Below are positions 48,243-59,570 of a stretch of 64,000 nt of DNA, one piece after another. The notes under the pieces are model-generated. The model was not told where the DNA came from and made no database searches. It saw nothing but the letters and a program-made list of their open reading frames with translations. The position numbers and the translations under genes are program-made. Source of the stretch: Mytilus edulis (lineage: Eukaryota > Mollusca > Bivalvia > Mytilida > Mytilidae); assembly GCF_963676685.1 (NCBI RefSeq), contig NC_092345.1:30217585-30281584 (forward strand), written 5' to 3'. Position 1 is the stretch's first letter; the number at the start of each line of letters is the position of its first letter.

Positions 48243-50790
48243 CTAATGTAGTTTTGCTATCTGTTTTCGGTTCATCTGTTTTTGTCTTATCACTGTGTGT
48301 TCCACTTTTTTTTGTGTAGTTTTTGAACTTTTTGTCTTGTCTTTATCTTCTGTCTTTTCTTCCGTTTTCTTTTTCCCTACTTTAGTTTTGTCTTTCTTTT
48401 TCTTAGCTTCTGTATTCTTGATTTCTATTTGTTCATTTTCTTTTATCTGTGTATCTTTTTCTACATTTTTTACCGGATTTTTTTGACAAAAAGGTCGGTT
48501 ACTGATTTTGGGATGTACGGCGGGCGGGCGGCCGGGTGGGCGGGCGGCCGGCAATCAAATGTTGTCCGTGCATTAACTCATGAACCATTCAATCAAAGCT
48601 TTTAAAATTTTAATATGTTGTTACTGACAACTAAATGAAGGTCGAGTTCAATAATGGCGATTTTGACTTTTACTGTTCAGGAGTTATGGTTCTTGAAAGA
48701 TTGAAAAATGAAGTTTCCAGTCGTGTCCGTGCATTTACGCATGAACTGTTCTAATAAAGCTTCCCAAATTTTAATATGTTGTTACTGACAACTAAATGAA
48801 GGTCAAGTTCAATAATGGCGATTTTGACTTTTACCGTTCAGGAGTTATGGTTCTTGAAAGATTGAAAAATGAAGTTTCCAGTCGTGTCCGTGCATTTACG
48901 CATGAACTGTTCTACCAAAACTTCCCAAATTTTAATATGTTGTTACTGATGACAAAATAGAGGTCAAGTTCAATAAAGACGATTTTGACTTTTACCGTTC
49001 AGGAGTTATGGTTCTTGAAAGATTGAAAAATGGTTTCCAGTCGTGTCCATGCATTTTCTCATGAACCATTCAACCAAAGCTTTTGAAATTTTTATATGTT
49101 GTTACTGATGACAAAATGGAGGTCAAGTTTAATAATGACGATTTTGACTTTTACTGTTCAGGAGTTATGGTTCTTGAAAGATTGAAAAATGGAGTTTCCA
49201 GTCGTGTCCGTGCATTTACGCATGAACTGTTCTACCAAAGCTTCCCAAATTTTAATATGTTGTTACTGATGACAAAATAGAGGTCAAGTTCAATAAAGAC
49301 GATTTTGACTTTTACCGTTCAGGAGTTATCATGGTTCTTGAAAGATTGAAAAATGGTGTTTCCAGTCGTGTCCGTGCATTTTCTCATGAACCATTCAACC
49401 AAAGCTTTTGAAATTTTTATATGTTGTTACTGATGGCAAAATAGAGGTCAAGTTCAATAATGACGATTTTGACTTTTACCGTTCAGGAGTTATGGTTCTT
49501 GAAAGATTGTAAAATGGCGTTTCCATTCACGTTGTTGCATTTACTCATGAACCATTCAATCTAAGCTTTTCAAATTTTAATATGTTGATACTGATGACAA
49601 AATGGAGGTCAAATTTGATATTGACGATTTTCACTTTCACCATTCATCAGTAATGGTTCTTGTGATATTGCCAGGACACAAATAAATATTAATAAATCCG
49701 GTTTGCTGTCGTTGTGACAGCCTCTTGTCAACAATATCTTCATATTCTGTTTAAAAAATTTGTTCATTTCTGGTAAACACGGAAACATTTTTGGTTTCGT
49801 CTGTTTCAACTGTTTTTTCTTTATGTTCACAAGATATTTCTATTTTTTCACCAATTTGTAACTCATTCTGTTGTATGATTTCTTGTTTGTTTGTAATGTT
49901 GTCCTGATTGTCTTGTTCCCACGATTCTTCGGTTTCCCAATTGTTTTTGTATGTTGTGTTCTCCGTTTGGTATTGATTATTTGATTCTAAACTGTTATCA
50001 AAAATTACATTTATGACAAACTCCTCTGTATTTTCTATATGATTTTTTTTTTGGTGGTGAAGGAAAACCCTGTCCAAAATACCTAGTTCCCGTATCAAAA
50101 CTACAGAATTTGGAATGTGTGTAAGAGCTGTCTATATTTTGATCATCTACCTCAGCATATTGAGAGATATCATACGGTTGTGGGTTTTCTTTATCACTAT
50201 TGCCATTGTCATCTGTGTTATTTTTATAAGGTACATGTTTGTCATTATAAAGTTCTGTAGATTTGTGTCCATAGCGACCACACCTTTTTGTTCCCATCTA
50301 CGGTTTGGTTCATTTCTACAATCTATAACAAGACCGTATTCATTGCATTTGTAGCATTTTTTTAGATTTTGTTGGCCCTCATATCTTATAGTAACAAGCT
50401 GCCCCTGAATGTATATTTTTCTTGGAATCGGTTTTTCCATTGATGCAATTCTGACAATCTGACTACCGACTGAATAGAAGGAAAATTTTTAAATGTAGGC
50501 GATATCAGAGTTTGATTATTTTACCATATTGACTTATTTTTTTGTGAACAATTGCAGGTTTAACTTCGAACGGCATCCCGTATATAAAAACATCTATGAA
50601 ATCTGTTTGTTCTCCCATTGGAGAGGACCAGCCTTTTCTGTTGTAAATTCAGTGTTTCCTATTTGAAATTTAGCAAATTTCCAAAAAAAGTTTGCAGACT
50701 TGTAATGTCTTTACATGTTACCATATTTAGATCTTGATTTATCCTTTGTAGTCATATTATTAAGTCTGATACATTTGTAGTTGTTTGTAA
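48243..50790 (-). pseudogene. LINE ORF1 remnant, split by a family 4 element
   Basis: The N-terminal half (about 49740-50790) contains KPIPRKIYIQGQLVTI and a zinc-knuckle-like CYKCNEYGLVIDC, typical of gag-like ORF1 proteins. The Lys/Glu-rich C-terminal half continues at about 48243-48471. Between them lies the element at 48472-49727. Removing that element between T and T puts both halves in the same frame, although an older stop codon remains nearby. It belongs with the ORF2 remnant just downstream. Confidence 0.7.
48472..49727 (+). mobile_element. Tandem-core element, family 4, about seven 160-bp units
   Basis: After a T-run it starts ACCGGATTT (48472-48480). A GGGC/GGCC-rich microsatellite lies at 48521-48552. 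The core repeats at about 160 bp: GGAGTTATGGTTCTTG occurs near 48681, 48841, 49002, 49161, 49322 and 49486. AAATCCGGT (49694-49702) is the exact complement of the start. Hairpin GCTGTCGTTGTGACAGC (49705-49721) follows, and the element ends in CTCTTG before T. No coding frame. Its orientation is opposite to the LINE it interrupts. Confidence 0.8.
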
Positions 50791-50809
50791 ATGTGTAAGA
50801 ATATCTATA

Positions 50810-52680
50810 TATAAGATATTCTACTGTTACACCTATATCTTCTGTTTTTTTAAACACACCTATGTCTTCGAGTTCATTGAATTTTTCCTGTAAAGTAACT
50901 AGCTGTGTTTTTTAATATTGAGGTATCCTTCCCTTTCTTTGTGGTGGTTGAACTGGTCCCATGTTAACTTTTGCTTCTAGAGCTCCAACTGCTCCATTGT
51001 AGCCTTTAAACGTTGGACTGAAAACATGGTCATACTGTCTAAGTAAATATTTAAATTTTTCCTTTATACATGGTTGTAATAGATCATCAGGGTCAACTCG
51101 AACAAGATGGGAATGTAGTACTTGAGCCTTATTGAGTTGAGATTTAGTAGCAACTGCATGATCCGGACTTTTAATTTCATTATTACCCGGTGAATATGTA
51201 GAACGTACATTGCAGACATGTTCATTACGTTTCAAAACGAAAGGTTCATCAGTGAGGTTAGGTATTCATAGGTTTCCTGCAACGCTAGAAACTACGCTGG
51301 GTTCAGGCCAAGAATTAAGATTTTCATAAGAATCATTTTTGTGATGTTCGATGAAAAATATGTCATCAGTGAAACCATGTCTGTAGGTATTTTTACATCT
51401 ATGTTGTCTCCTGGCCATAAAGTTGTGGAGTCGGAGGGTGCTCGTGCCACATGTGCTCTGCGCACAGCGCAATTAGAAGTTCCGTTAGCGGATGAACCAT
51501 ACTTGTAAACACAATCATTCCCTATAAGGACCTGTCGGCGTGCGGGACGAATAGATATATTGTTTTTCTCCATAAATGGAATACCAGCCAAGATGTCAGA
51601 ATCTAAGTTCTGAAATACTAGTCCCTCAACATACAACTGGTGTTTATCTCTCGGAAATGTAAGTCTAGTAAAAGTTAGAGGTGATAATCCATCTGCTTGA
51701 TGGTCTGACTGTGAGCTGCTGGTTATTTTTGCGTTAAGTTTGGTAGCGGCGGAGGCACGTATATTTCCAGTAGCACCACTGTCAATGGTAAGTCTTGTAT
51801 TGTAGGATTGTGGCCATAATAAACGTCAATATAAGGTGAGTGTTGAATCTTGACTCTGTTAGATGCTACAGGGAACTGGTCTTGAAAGGTTGAATCATTA
51901 TTTTCATGGTTATCTAAATCGCATTCGTCAACATCATGAATTTCAGATACAGCACGAGCTTTAGCAATAAATTGTCGATCTTGTTGTGGTAAGTATGTGC
52001 ATTGACTAAGAAAATGACGGTCTGGTCGTCCTAGCTGCTGATTTGCACGGTGGGCATGATTTGAAGTTTGAGCGGGGCACAAACGAAGATTGTTTTGTCT
52101 TTGGAAAGCGCTTGACGGCTGCTCTCATGGATTTGGCGTCCTCTGTTGTACGTAACTCTTCTAGAAGTGATTCTAGAGCTTGTGATATTTCTGGTTTTAT
52201 CATATGCTAGTGTTCTCGCGCGAAGCTCTGTACAATATCTCTGTTTTATAACTTTAGGTAGCTCAGGATGGATGAGACGAAGCCATTTCAATATCAAGAG
52301 GTTTTCTAAGGTAGGTGATAGTTCCTTGTCGTCCTCTATGTCTTCATCGTGGTGAGTTATACCCATATCTTTTCTTAGCAGACTGTCTTAAATAAAGGCC
52401 ATTAACCGTTGGTACAAATCTTCAGGTTTCTCGCCTGGATCATAGTGAATAGCATTAAAGTCAACAAAATGCGGACCAGTAATCTGAAAACCATAGTTAA
52501 GGCGGATGGTTTGCCAAATGTTGTCGATCGATGTGGATTTTTTAACAATGCTGTTCCTAGAAATTAATGGGCAGTAGTTGGCAATCTGTCCTAACATAAG
52601 CGCTAACTTTTTGCTCTCGCGTCTTTCTGTTGGCTTCTGGGAGTTGATGTTTTTGTTTTCTTTTCCCATTTGGTTCCAGA
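50810..52680 (-). pseudogene. Truncated LTR-type gag-pol remnant
   Basis: Pieces in order on the minus strand: gag-like text (52388-52669 and 52031-52366), a Cys/His patch near 52030-52080, a protease active site DSGATG (near 51770), further protease-like text (DILAGIPFMEKNN, 51540-51600), a linker, and the first part of a reverse transcriptase (KFNELEDIGVF near 50880) that stops abruptly near 50810. Frames shift several times. The Ty3/gypsy-like assignment is from style only. No LTRs were seen, and the catalytic RT motif, RNase H and integrase are absent. Confidence 0.7.
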
Positions 52681-52689
52681 TACAAGAAT

Positions 52690-52940
52690 CGGTGCAAAGT
52701 TTTTATCTTAATATGATGCATATATAAAAGAGGGACGAAAGATACCTGCAGAGGGACAGTCAAACTCCTAAATCGAAAATAAACTGACAACGCCATGGCT
52801 AAAAATGAAAAGGACAAACAGACAAACAGTAGTACACATGACACAACATAGAAAATTAAAGAATAAACAACACGAACCCAACCAAAACTAGGGGTTATAT
52901 CAGAGCCCAGAAGGGTAAGCAGATCCTGCTCCACATGTGG
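52690..52940 (+). repeat. Dispersed repeat (GAGGGACGAAAGATACC type)
   Basis: AAAGAGGGACGAAAGATACC, CAGTCAAACTCCTAAATCGA and ACTGACAACGCCATGGC match a second copy at 58236-58400 (AAGAGGGGCGAAATATACC, then ACATTCAAACTCATAGGTCG). It is probably part of a mussel retroelement. Confidence 0.75.
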
Positions 52941-53037
52941 CACCCGTCGTGCTGGCAGCTTATGCTATAACTTATAACAAATCTGGTAAATAGTCTAATT
53001 CGGTAGGTCACATTCATGAAAGGGAATGGGATTGTAG

Positions 53038-53460
53038 TTACGACGTAAGGAACATATCCGATATCATTTGTGAAACGGTTATTCCATAACGGTCAACCAA
53101 CTCGTGATGGCGTCCGTAAAGTTTACGAAGTGATGATTTCAACTTCACCATTTGGAACTCTTGGTTTAATAGCTTCCTTGTGAGCAACAACCCTCTATCA
53201 AGAAAATCATGATAGGAAATGCAAGCACGGGAATATCGTATCAATTGGGAGATATATACACCGTATGCAGGTGCTGCTGGAATGCTGCTACTTAGAAATG
53301 GAAAGTTCACAATTGGAAAGCTGAAATCATCTGTGTCTGTTATATCCTTTATCTCTAGTTCAATGAGATAGATGCATTCGACATAGTCACCAAATTTTGA
53401 ATTATTTATTGAAAGAACACCATCTATATAGCGGAAAGTAAGTTCTGGTGCCAGTTTTCA
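53038..53460 (-). pseudogene. Reverse-transcriptase C-terminal fragment
   Basis: The frame reads [20 protein letters not shown], then IELEIKDITDT, then directly FPIVNFPF and [28 protein letters not shown] sits where an RYIDDVLS catalytic motif is expected, so one catalytic Asp is replaced by Gly. As I recall the family, about 25 residues are missing after KDITDT. Penelope-like or another lineage is possible; the class is not settled. Confidence 0.6.
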
Positions 53461-55042
53461 AAAGTGTTCACAGTTTCAATCTTTGTTAAGCACCACTGTT
53501 TCGGTGCCCGGGTAGAATTAGCCATGTTTATGATAATATTTAGGTTGTCGTTCATTTGCATTCACAGTAAAGTTTTTATTACGGAATGACTTACACACAT
53601 TTGTACGAAGAAGGAAAATCACTACAGAAATGTACGACTTGAGATATTGTCTATTTATTGACTAGCATAGTAAAATGCCATGTGATATTATCTTACTTTT
53701 AAAGAAAAGATGAGTAGAAGGCAGGGTTTATATTCATATAAAATTATACATGTTTCTTACTGAATATGCATGTAATAATTGCCACTGGACATTAAACAGT
53801 CATTAATTCATCTAATCTTACTTAACATAGTTTATGCCTGTAAAAGACAAAGTTATCACAAGACAGCAATGTCAGATGTATTTATGCCTTATGTGGTTTA
53901 AATAATGTGGCTTTGAAAACTTTATGTTCGAGTGATTTAAAATATAAAATAGAGAATGGAAATGGGGAATGTGTCAGAGACAACAAACCGACCACAAAGA
54001 CCAGAATCCAGCCGAGAGGCCACCAATTTAAAATGTTTATCGACGAAAGTTTTATGAGTGAAATAAATGTTGATCTCTGTCTGTCTTCCTTTGTATCCCT
54101 CTTCATACTCTTACAAATGACAAAACTAGTATAATTCTGATTTTTATTAACAAATAATAACAACAACAAAAATGTCAATAAATAAATATGAGCATGTCAA
54201 TAACAACAATTCATTCATTCACAGATGGACATTATAACACTTTATCATATATTTAGCTGTTGATACTATTTCCTTGTTATAAATGCTACACTGTAATTTA
54301 AATAATGCTCTCCAACATTTTTCACCCTGTACTTCATACCCCTAGTGCATGTAATATGTCACACCTTGTTTGGATTATCAAGTTTAAATATATGATAAAG
54401 GGAAAAAATAACACATGGTAAAATTTTCATTTATGCAGTAACAAGCCAGCACCGATCCATATCAGCTCCCGGGCAGACTACCATCTTGCTGATATTCTTC
54501 GTTTTGGTAGATCAAGCATGTGATAAAAATTTACTAAGCATTATTCTCTAAACATGTATATTAGTTATCACAAAGCATGACAGTTTTATATAGTTCTACT
54601 AAAAATGTACAGAAAAATGGATAGTAATTCAACATATGTAAACGCTTTTCTCCACATAATGAAATTCAAAATTCTGTTCAATAATAATAAAACGAAATTC
54701 AAACAGTGACACAAAAAGCTAATTGAATTGCCTCATCGCATAAGATAAACATTTCGTATCATAAATAATAAAAATCAGAAGATAAACACAAAATTTGAAC
54801 ACAGCATACATACATCATGTATAAAATAAAAGTCGAAAAACAATACTATTCTATTCAATGCCCAACTCTTATCCCTACAACAGGACCAACTTATATTGCA
54901 TGCATTAAACTCAGCACAAGCATTGCCTACAACGTGTTAAGTGTACTTTAAGTACTTGCAAAGCTAGATTCGAAATCTTTTGGAATCACAAAGAATTTCA
55001 TCACAGAAACATTTTTGAGTATTGAGCTTAGTGTAAATAGCG
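53461..55042. other. Intergenic, downstream of the WAP gene
   Basis: AT-rich with no supported gene. AGAGAATGGAAATGGGGAAT at 53950 starts a short dispersed repeat also seen near 38503 and, inverted, near 57260. An alternative frame at 54964-55152 overlaps the last WAP exon and is treated as a shadow. Confidence 0.5.
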
Positions 55043-58000
55043 TTAAAATGCTGGACGGCACTGGTATGGCAGAGACCAAATTGCATTTCCAACTCCTTCA
55101 TAACTTCCTCTTTGTAACCAATGGTAACACGGTCTCGAACAGGTACTACCACATGCTGTTAGACAACACTTTTCACTGCCTGGGCAGTGTGAGTCACTTG
55201 AACAGTCCATCCCACACAATGGTTGTCGTCGTAAATCCCATGGACAGGAACCTGGTTTCCTTGCTATCACTAGAATTTAAAAAAAATGTTTCCGTCAGAA
55301 CCCAACTAAACATTGATTATACCAGACTTTTACTGTATATATGTTCCCATCTTTATATTTGTTGGTTTTTTTTTAGATGTTTTCATACAATCAAGGCGCT
55401 TGAGGCATGGACCACCTTTTGTTATTCCTTTTCAATGCATGTGTTCTAATCTTTTTTTTACATTTAAACTTATTTTCATTTATCTAATGTTTTCTTGCTC
55501 TTATGATATCCATACGATAATACAATGATTATAGTTTATTAATATGCCGCGTTTACTTCACGTATGCCCATGATCAGTACGTGAATTAGAGGATTTCAAA
55601 AGTTAGTCTTTCCAACATGCGAGTGAAAAATATGACAAATTTGGTCTCTGGTGACTATAGCTGTCTCATTGGCAATCATACTACATCAACTTATTTTTAT
55701 AAAGTAGGACCTAGTAAGTATGGAAATTTCGTGTAAATATAGACTAGTAGGTATAATTAGTAGTAGAATGGGTTGTTCTTTTAATTATATTTGTATTTCC
55801 GTTGACTATTCTCACTTACCAGTTACTACTGATCTACATGTATTTCCACAGCCATTGAAGCAACATTTTTCACTGTGTCGACAGTCTCCATCATTTTGAC
55901 ATTGTTCCATACATGGTCCAGGTGTTACAATTTCTGGGCAAGTACCCGTACGTGTTCTTATTATTTCTTCTGTACTGTTATTATCTATAGCTATAGGAGA
56001 GAGAGAAAAACACAATTGTTACAGAGGGATACGTGTTGCTTAGTGAAATTATTACTTATATATATATTGCCAGTTATTATCCTTAAAATGCCTTAGTTAT
56101 TTTTTTTAGGGGTTGGAACATTTTTAATTAGGAGAATTATGCTTTGTTGGTAGACCCTTGATAGTTACTGCCAAATTTATCCACAACTTTGTTCCAAGGT
56201 ATTTGGCAGACAAAACGGTCTGAAGAGAAGTAAGGCATCTATCTTTAGGGATATCAAGTTTTTTTTCCCCTTCATTTCAGTAAACTCGATTACTCCCACA
56301 TTGAGTCTCCTCCAGTGGAATATAAGGTTGGTTTTCTATAATTCGAAATTTTTGTTATTGAAAAAAGTCCAGTTTTGAAAACAAATCATATTCCTTTTAA
56401 ACTTAAATGATTGTTCTCATAAATATCATTTTTACAAATTATGCATTTCTTAATTGGTTAATCATAGTCTATCTAGAGTGTAGAATATAGTATGAAATTC
56501 AAAACAGTGTAGCTGTGGCCATTGATTGACCCATCAAAATCATCTATTGACTGGGACAATTTACGTGAACGTTTGTCTGTAACAACCACTGTTCATGACG
56601 TACCTACGATAGACATTTAAACTGTGGGGTCAACAAAGGTTTCTTAACGCCTTTAATTATAAAATAATTCGAAAAATTAATCAGGAATAACCTTTGTGTT
56701 TTGATTTATATAATTGAAATAAATCAAAATATCGTGTTATTTCTGATTAATTTTTCGAATTACTTTATTTAGGTGTTGAGAACCTTTGGTGACCCCATAG
56801 TTTAAGTGTCTTTAAAAAGTACATAGTGAGCATTGGTCGTTACATACAAACGTTCACCTAAATTGTCCCAGTCAATGAATGATTTTAATGGGTCAATCAA
56901 TGGCCACAGCTACACTGTTTTGAATTTCATACTAATACTACAGTAAGACTGTGCAGGTAGGATTTTACATAAAACATTGCTTTTGTACTTTCTGATAACT
57001 TACCTACACATACGGGGTATTTTGAACACGGTGGGTATGAGCACGTACTCCTTTTTAATACGCACTTTTCGCCTTCTTCACAATCTAAATTCTGAAGAAA
57101 AAAAAGACAAATATGTTTTAACAAGTTATTCGTTGAAATAAAGGGGCCAGCTGAAGGACGCCTCCGGGTGCGGGATTTTTCGCTACATTGAAGACCTGTT
57201 GGTGACCCCTTGCTGTTGTCTGTTCTATGGTCGGGTTGTTGTCTCTTTGACACATTCCCAATTTCCATTCTCAATTTTATCAATATAACAAAAAATAGGT
57301 ATGAAATAAAAACAAAAAACAAATAACAATGACAATGGAAAAAAATATCTATTTCTATTGTTTTTCAACGACTGTCTATCTATTTCTAGGTTCCAAAATG
57401 ACCTTCTAAATGTGTTATATGTTGATGATACTATATTCCATTCACCTTTACCCAGTAATTACATTTTATTGTTTCTAAAAGCGGAATTGATTACGTAGAT
57501 CAAAAGAATTTACCTATCAAGATACAATGGTGCTACTATTGATATTTATCTAGTTCGTGTATCCCAAGAATTGAATTCCATTCAATGTAGTAATCATATA
57601 AAGAAAATTCGTGACTCTACGAACAATTATGTTTATTATAACCCTTTTAAGAAAGAATTAGGTAACACATTCTAAGTAAAGCTTATGTGAGTTATACATA
57701 CTATGTCACAAATATGATATGGATTATTATTTATAACTCGAAAGTTTGGGGAATTCCTTTGGTAATAGTTCCGCTGCGCTGCGTATTATGATATATTCCC
57801 GAAAGGTTTGAGTTTTTTTAATTTTTGTTGAAGAGTTCGAGGATTTGGACCAAAATGTACAAAAAAAACTAATTTGCACAATAATTTTTCGAACAATTGA
57901 AGTTTTGTTGATGTTATGTTTCAACAGTTGACATCATAACTAAATAACATTAAGGACACGAAATAACATTTAGCGTCGCTTAAATATATGTGTCTAATTG

Positions 58001-58658
58001 TAGAATCACACAGCATGTGCCTTGAGACAATGAGACGGTATCTTAAGACAATTCAAATTACGACTTTTTTTCTTTTGTAACATGTTTCTTGACGCTGCCA
58101 AATTTCTGCATAACATCTTAAAATACAGAACTAACGTTACTTTATTTTGATTTAAGAAACGATGATATATCAGACAAAACAAATTTTTAGCTTGTTTTTT
58201 TTTTTAAATTAAGAAAGTATATACTTGGCGTTGCAAAAGAGGGGCGAAATATACCAGAGGAACATTCAAACTCATAGGTCGAAAATAAACAGACAGCGCC
58301 ATGACTAAAAAAGAAAAGACAAATAAAGATCAATAAAGAAAACAAAAGTACACAAAACAAAACATAGAAAACTAAAGACTAATCAACACGAACAATCATT
58401 CTGTCCGAAATTTCTAATCCGATCACGATTGCGTATGAATTCGATCAAATTGTGAATATACATATACAAGGGCTTTCTATACTACTTTAGACTTTAGTAT
58501 AGAAAGTCCCTGACATATACTAACGTTACTAGTATGTAATAGCACTAATTCTGATAAATCATAATTTCGTTTTTGAAGAATTTTCCAATGGGAAAAATAA
58601 ATATACTTACACATTTTCTACGGTAAGACTCGATTTCAGTAATGGCAAGAACGAAGAC
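55043..58658 (-). CDS. Secreted-type protein with a Cys-rich module and two WAP domains; first exon not found
   Basis: Exons in transcript order: 58611-58658, 57004-57091, 55820-55990, 55043-55269, all GT-AG and in phase, giving 177 visible residues. Exon one ends VFVLAITEIESYRRKC and looks like the end of a signal peptide, so a short upstream exon with the ATG is missing. The second exon gives a six-Cys module (C-NLD-C...PPC...YPVC). The third and fourth each encode a complete WAP four-disulfide core with eight cysteines in the expected spacing, including KCC. A 31-residue tail with two extra Cys precedes the stop. WAP proteins are commonly protease inhibitors or antimicrobial, and some occur in mollusc shell matrix; which applies here cannot be told. 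Confidence 0.82.
56488..56934. mobile_element. 447-bp foldback element, copy 1
   Basis: The left arm TAGTATGAAATTCAAAACAG and the right arm mirror each other along almost the whole length, with a short AT-rich centre near 56710. TA at each outer edge fits a TA target duplication as in Tc1/mariner-type miniature elements. It lies in the intron between WAP exons at 57004 and 55990. Copy 2 is at 59571-60018. Confidence 0.9.
57141..57280 (+). repeat. Dispersed repeat (GGCCAGCTGAGG type), second copy
   Basis: GGGGCCAGCTGAAGGACGCC, GCTACATTGAAGACCTGTTG and GTTGTCTCTTTGACACATTC. It matches 7195-7330 in its first part. It lies in the first visible intron of the WAP gene. Confidence 0.75.
58236..58400 (+). 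repeat. Dispersed repeat (GAGGGACGAAAGATACC type), second copy
   Basis: Partial copy of the repeat at 52690-52940, with an A-rich stretch in the middle. It lies in the first visible intron of the WAP gene. Confidence 0.7.
58470..58510. repeat. 41-bp hairpin
   Basis: GGGCTTTCTATACTA (58470-58484) and TAGTATAGAAAGTCCC (58495-58510) pair over 15 positions with one mismatch around a 10-base loop. It is probably a miniature element or an end of one. Confidence 0.75.
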
Positions 58659-58881
58659 CTACAATACAAAAACGTGTATATTAATATTTAAACAGTTTTG
58701 TAATACATTTGTACAAAAACATATTGAAAAAAATCTTGAATTTATGTTAAAAAAAAATTATTTATATATCGTAAATGTATTGAAATAAATTTGAATTCTC
58801 CCGAAATATTTTAACATCTGAAGTATGTATCAACAAATTTCAAAATGTTCAGGTATGAAAACTGATTGTTAAAGAATTCCA

Positions 58882-59570
58882 GGCGTTGTCATGTTTTTGC
58901 CTTGTTGTCATGTATGAACCTTTGTTTTTAAAGATTTTACTGTCGTCGTTAAGGAGTATCTTGTTGTCATTATAAGCGCTGGTTTTTGAAGACATATTAG
59001 TTGTCTTGTTTCGGGTATAAAAAGTCTTTTTTTATGACATTCTAGTTGTTGCCAAGTTCGTGTCTCGTTTTAAGTCATCATATTTGAAAACACTCCGATT
59101 GTTTTGATGGCCTTGTCTTGCTGTTATGTATTGAAACTCATTTTGATAACATCCCAGTCATTGTCAAGGTCGAGTCATATTGACAGGTATAAAAAAAAAT
59201 GTGAATCCTCAGTCGTTTTCATGCCGGGAATGTTGTTAGGTATGCAAAAAACATTATTGATGACTTTTCATTCGTTGTCATAATTTTGTCTTGTTGACAG
59301 GCTCGAAAACTCAGTTAAGTGACATTTAAAATGTTGTCATGGTTGTGTCTTGTTGTCAGGTTGGAAAACTCAGTTTGGAGACATTTAAAACGTTGTCATG
59401 GTTGTGTCTTGTTGTGAGATAAGAAAACTCATTTAAAGACCTTTCAGTAGTTGCCTTGGTTGTGTCTTATTGTCATGTTTGCAAACTAATTTGTAGACAT
59501 TCCATTTGTTGTCAGTTTCGCGTCTTGTGCTTGTAGTCAGGTAAGAAACCAATTTTGAAGACGTTCCAGT
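58882..59570 (+). repeat. Decayed minisatellite, about 60-bp units
   Basis: Units resemble GTTGTCATGGTTGTGTCTTG, TTGTCAGG, then AAAACTCAGTTTGGAGACAT. They are clearest at 59333, 59393, 59453 and 59512 and decay toward 58882. The array ends where the foldback element begins (59571). Confidence 0.75.

Noticed and set aside
48553..49660. Regular repeats considered as a CRISPR array
   Set aside because: This is animal DNA; units of about 160 bp are contiguous with no constant repeat plus variable spacer pattern.
54964..55152. Alternative C-terminus of the WAP protein in another frame
   Set aside because: It would need a frameshift after the second WAP domain; no splice pair was found that joins it, so the stop at 55043 is preferred.
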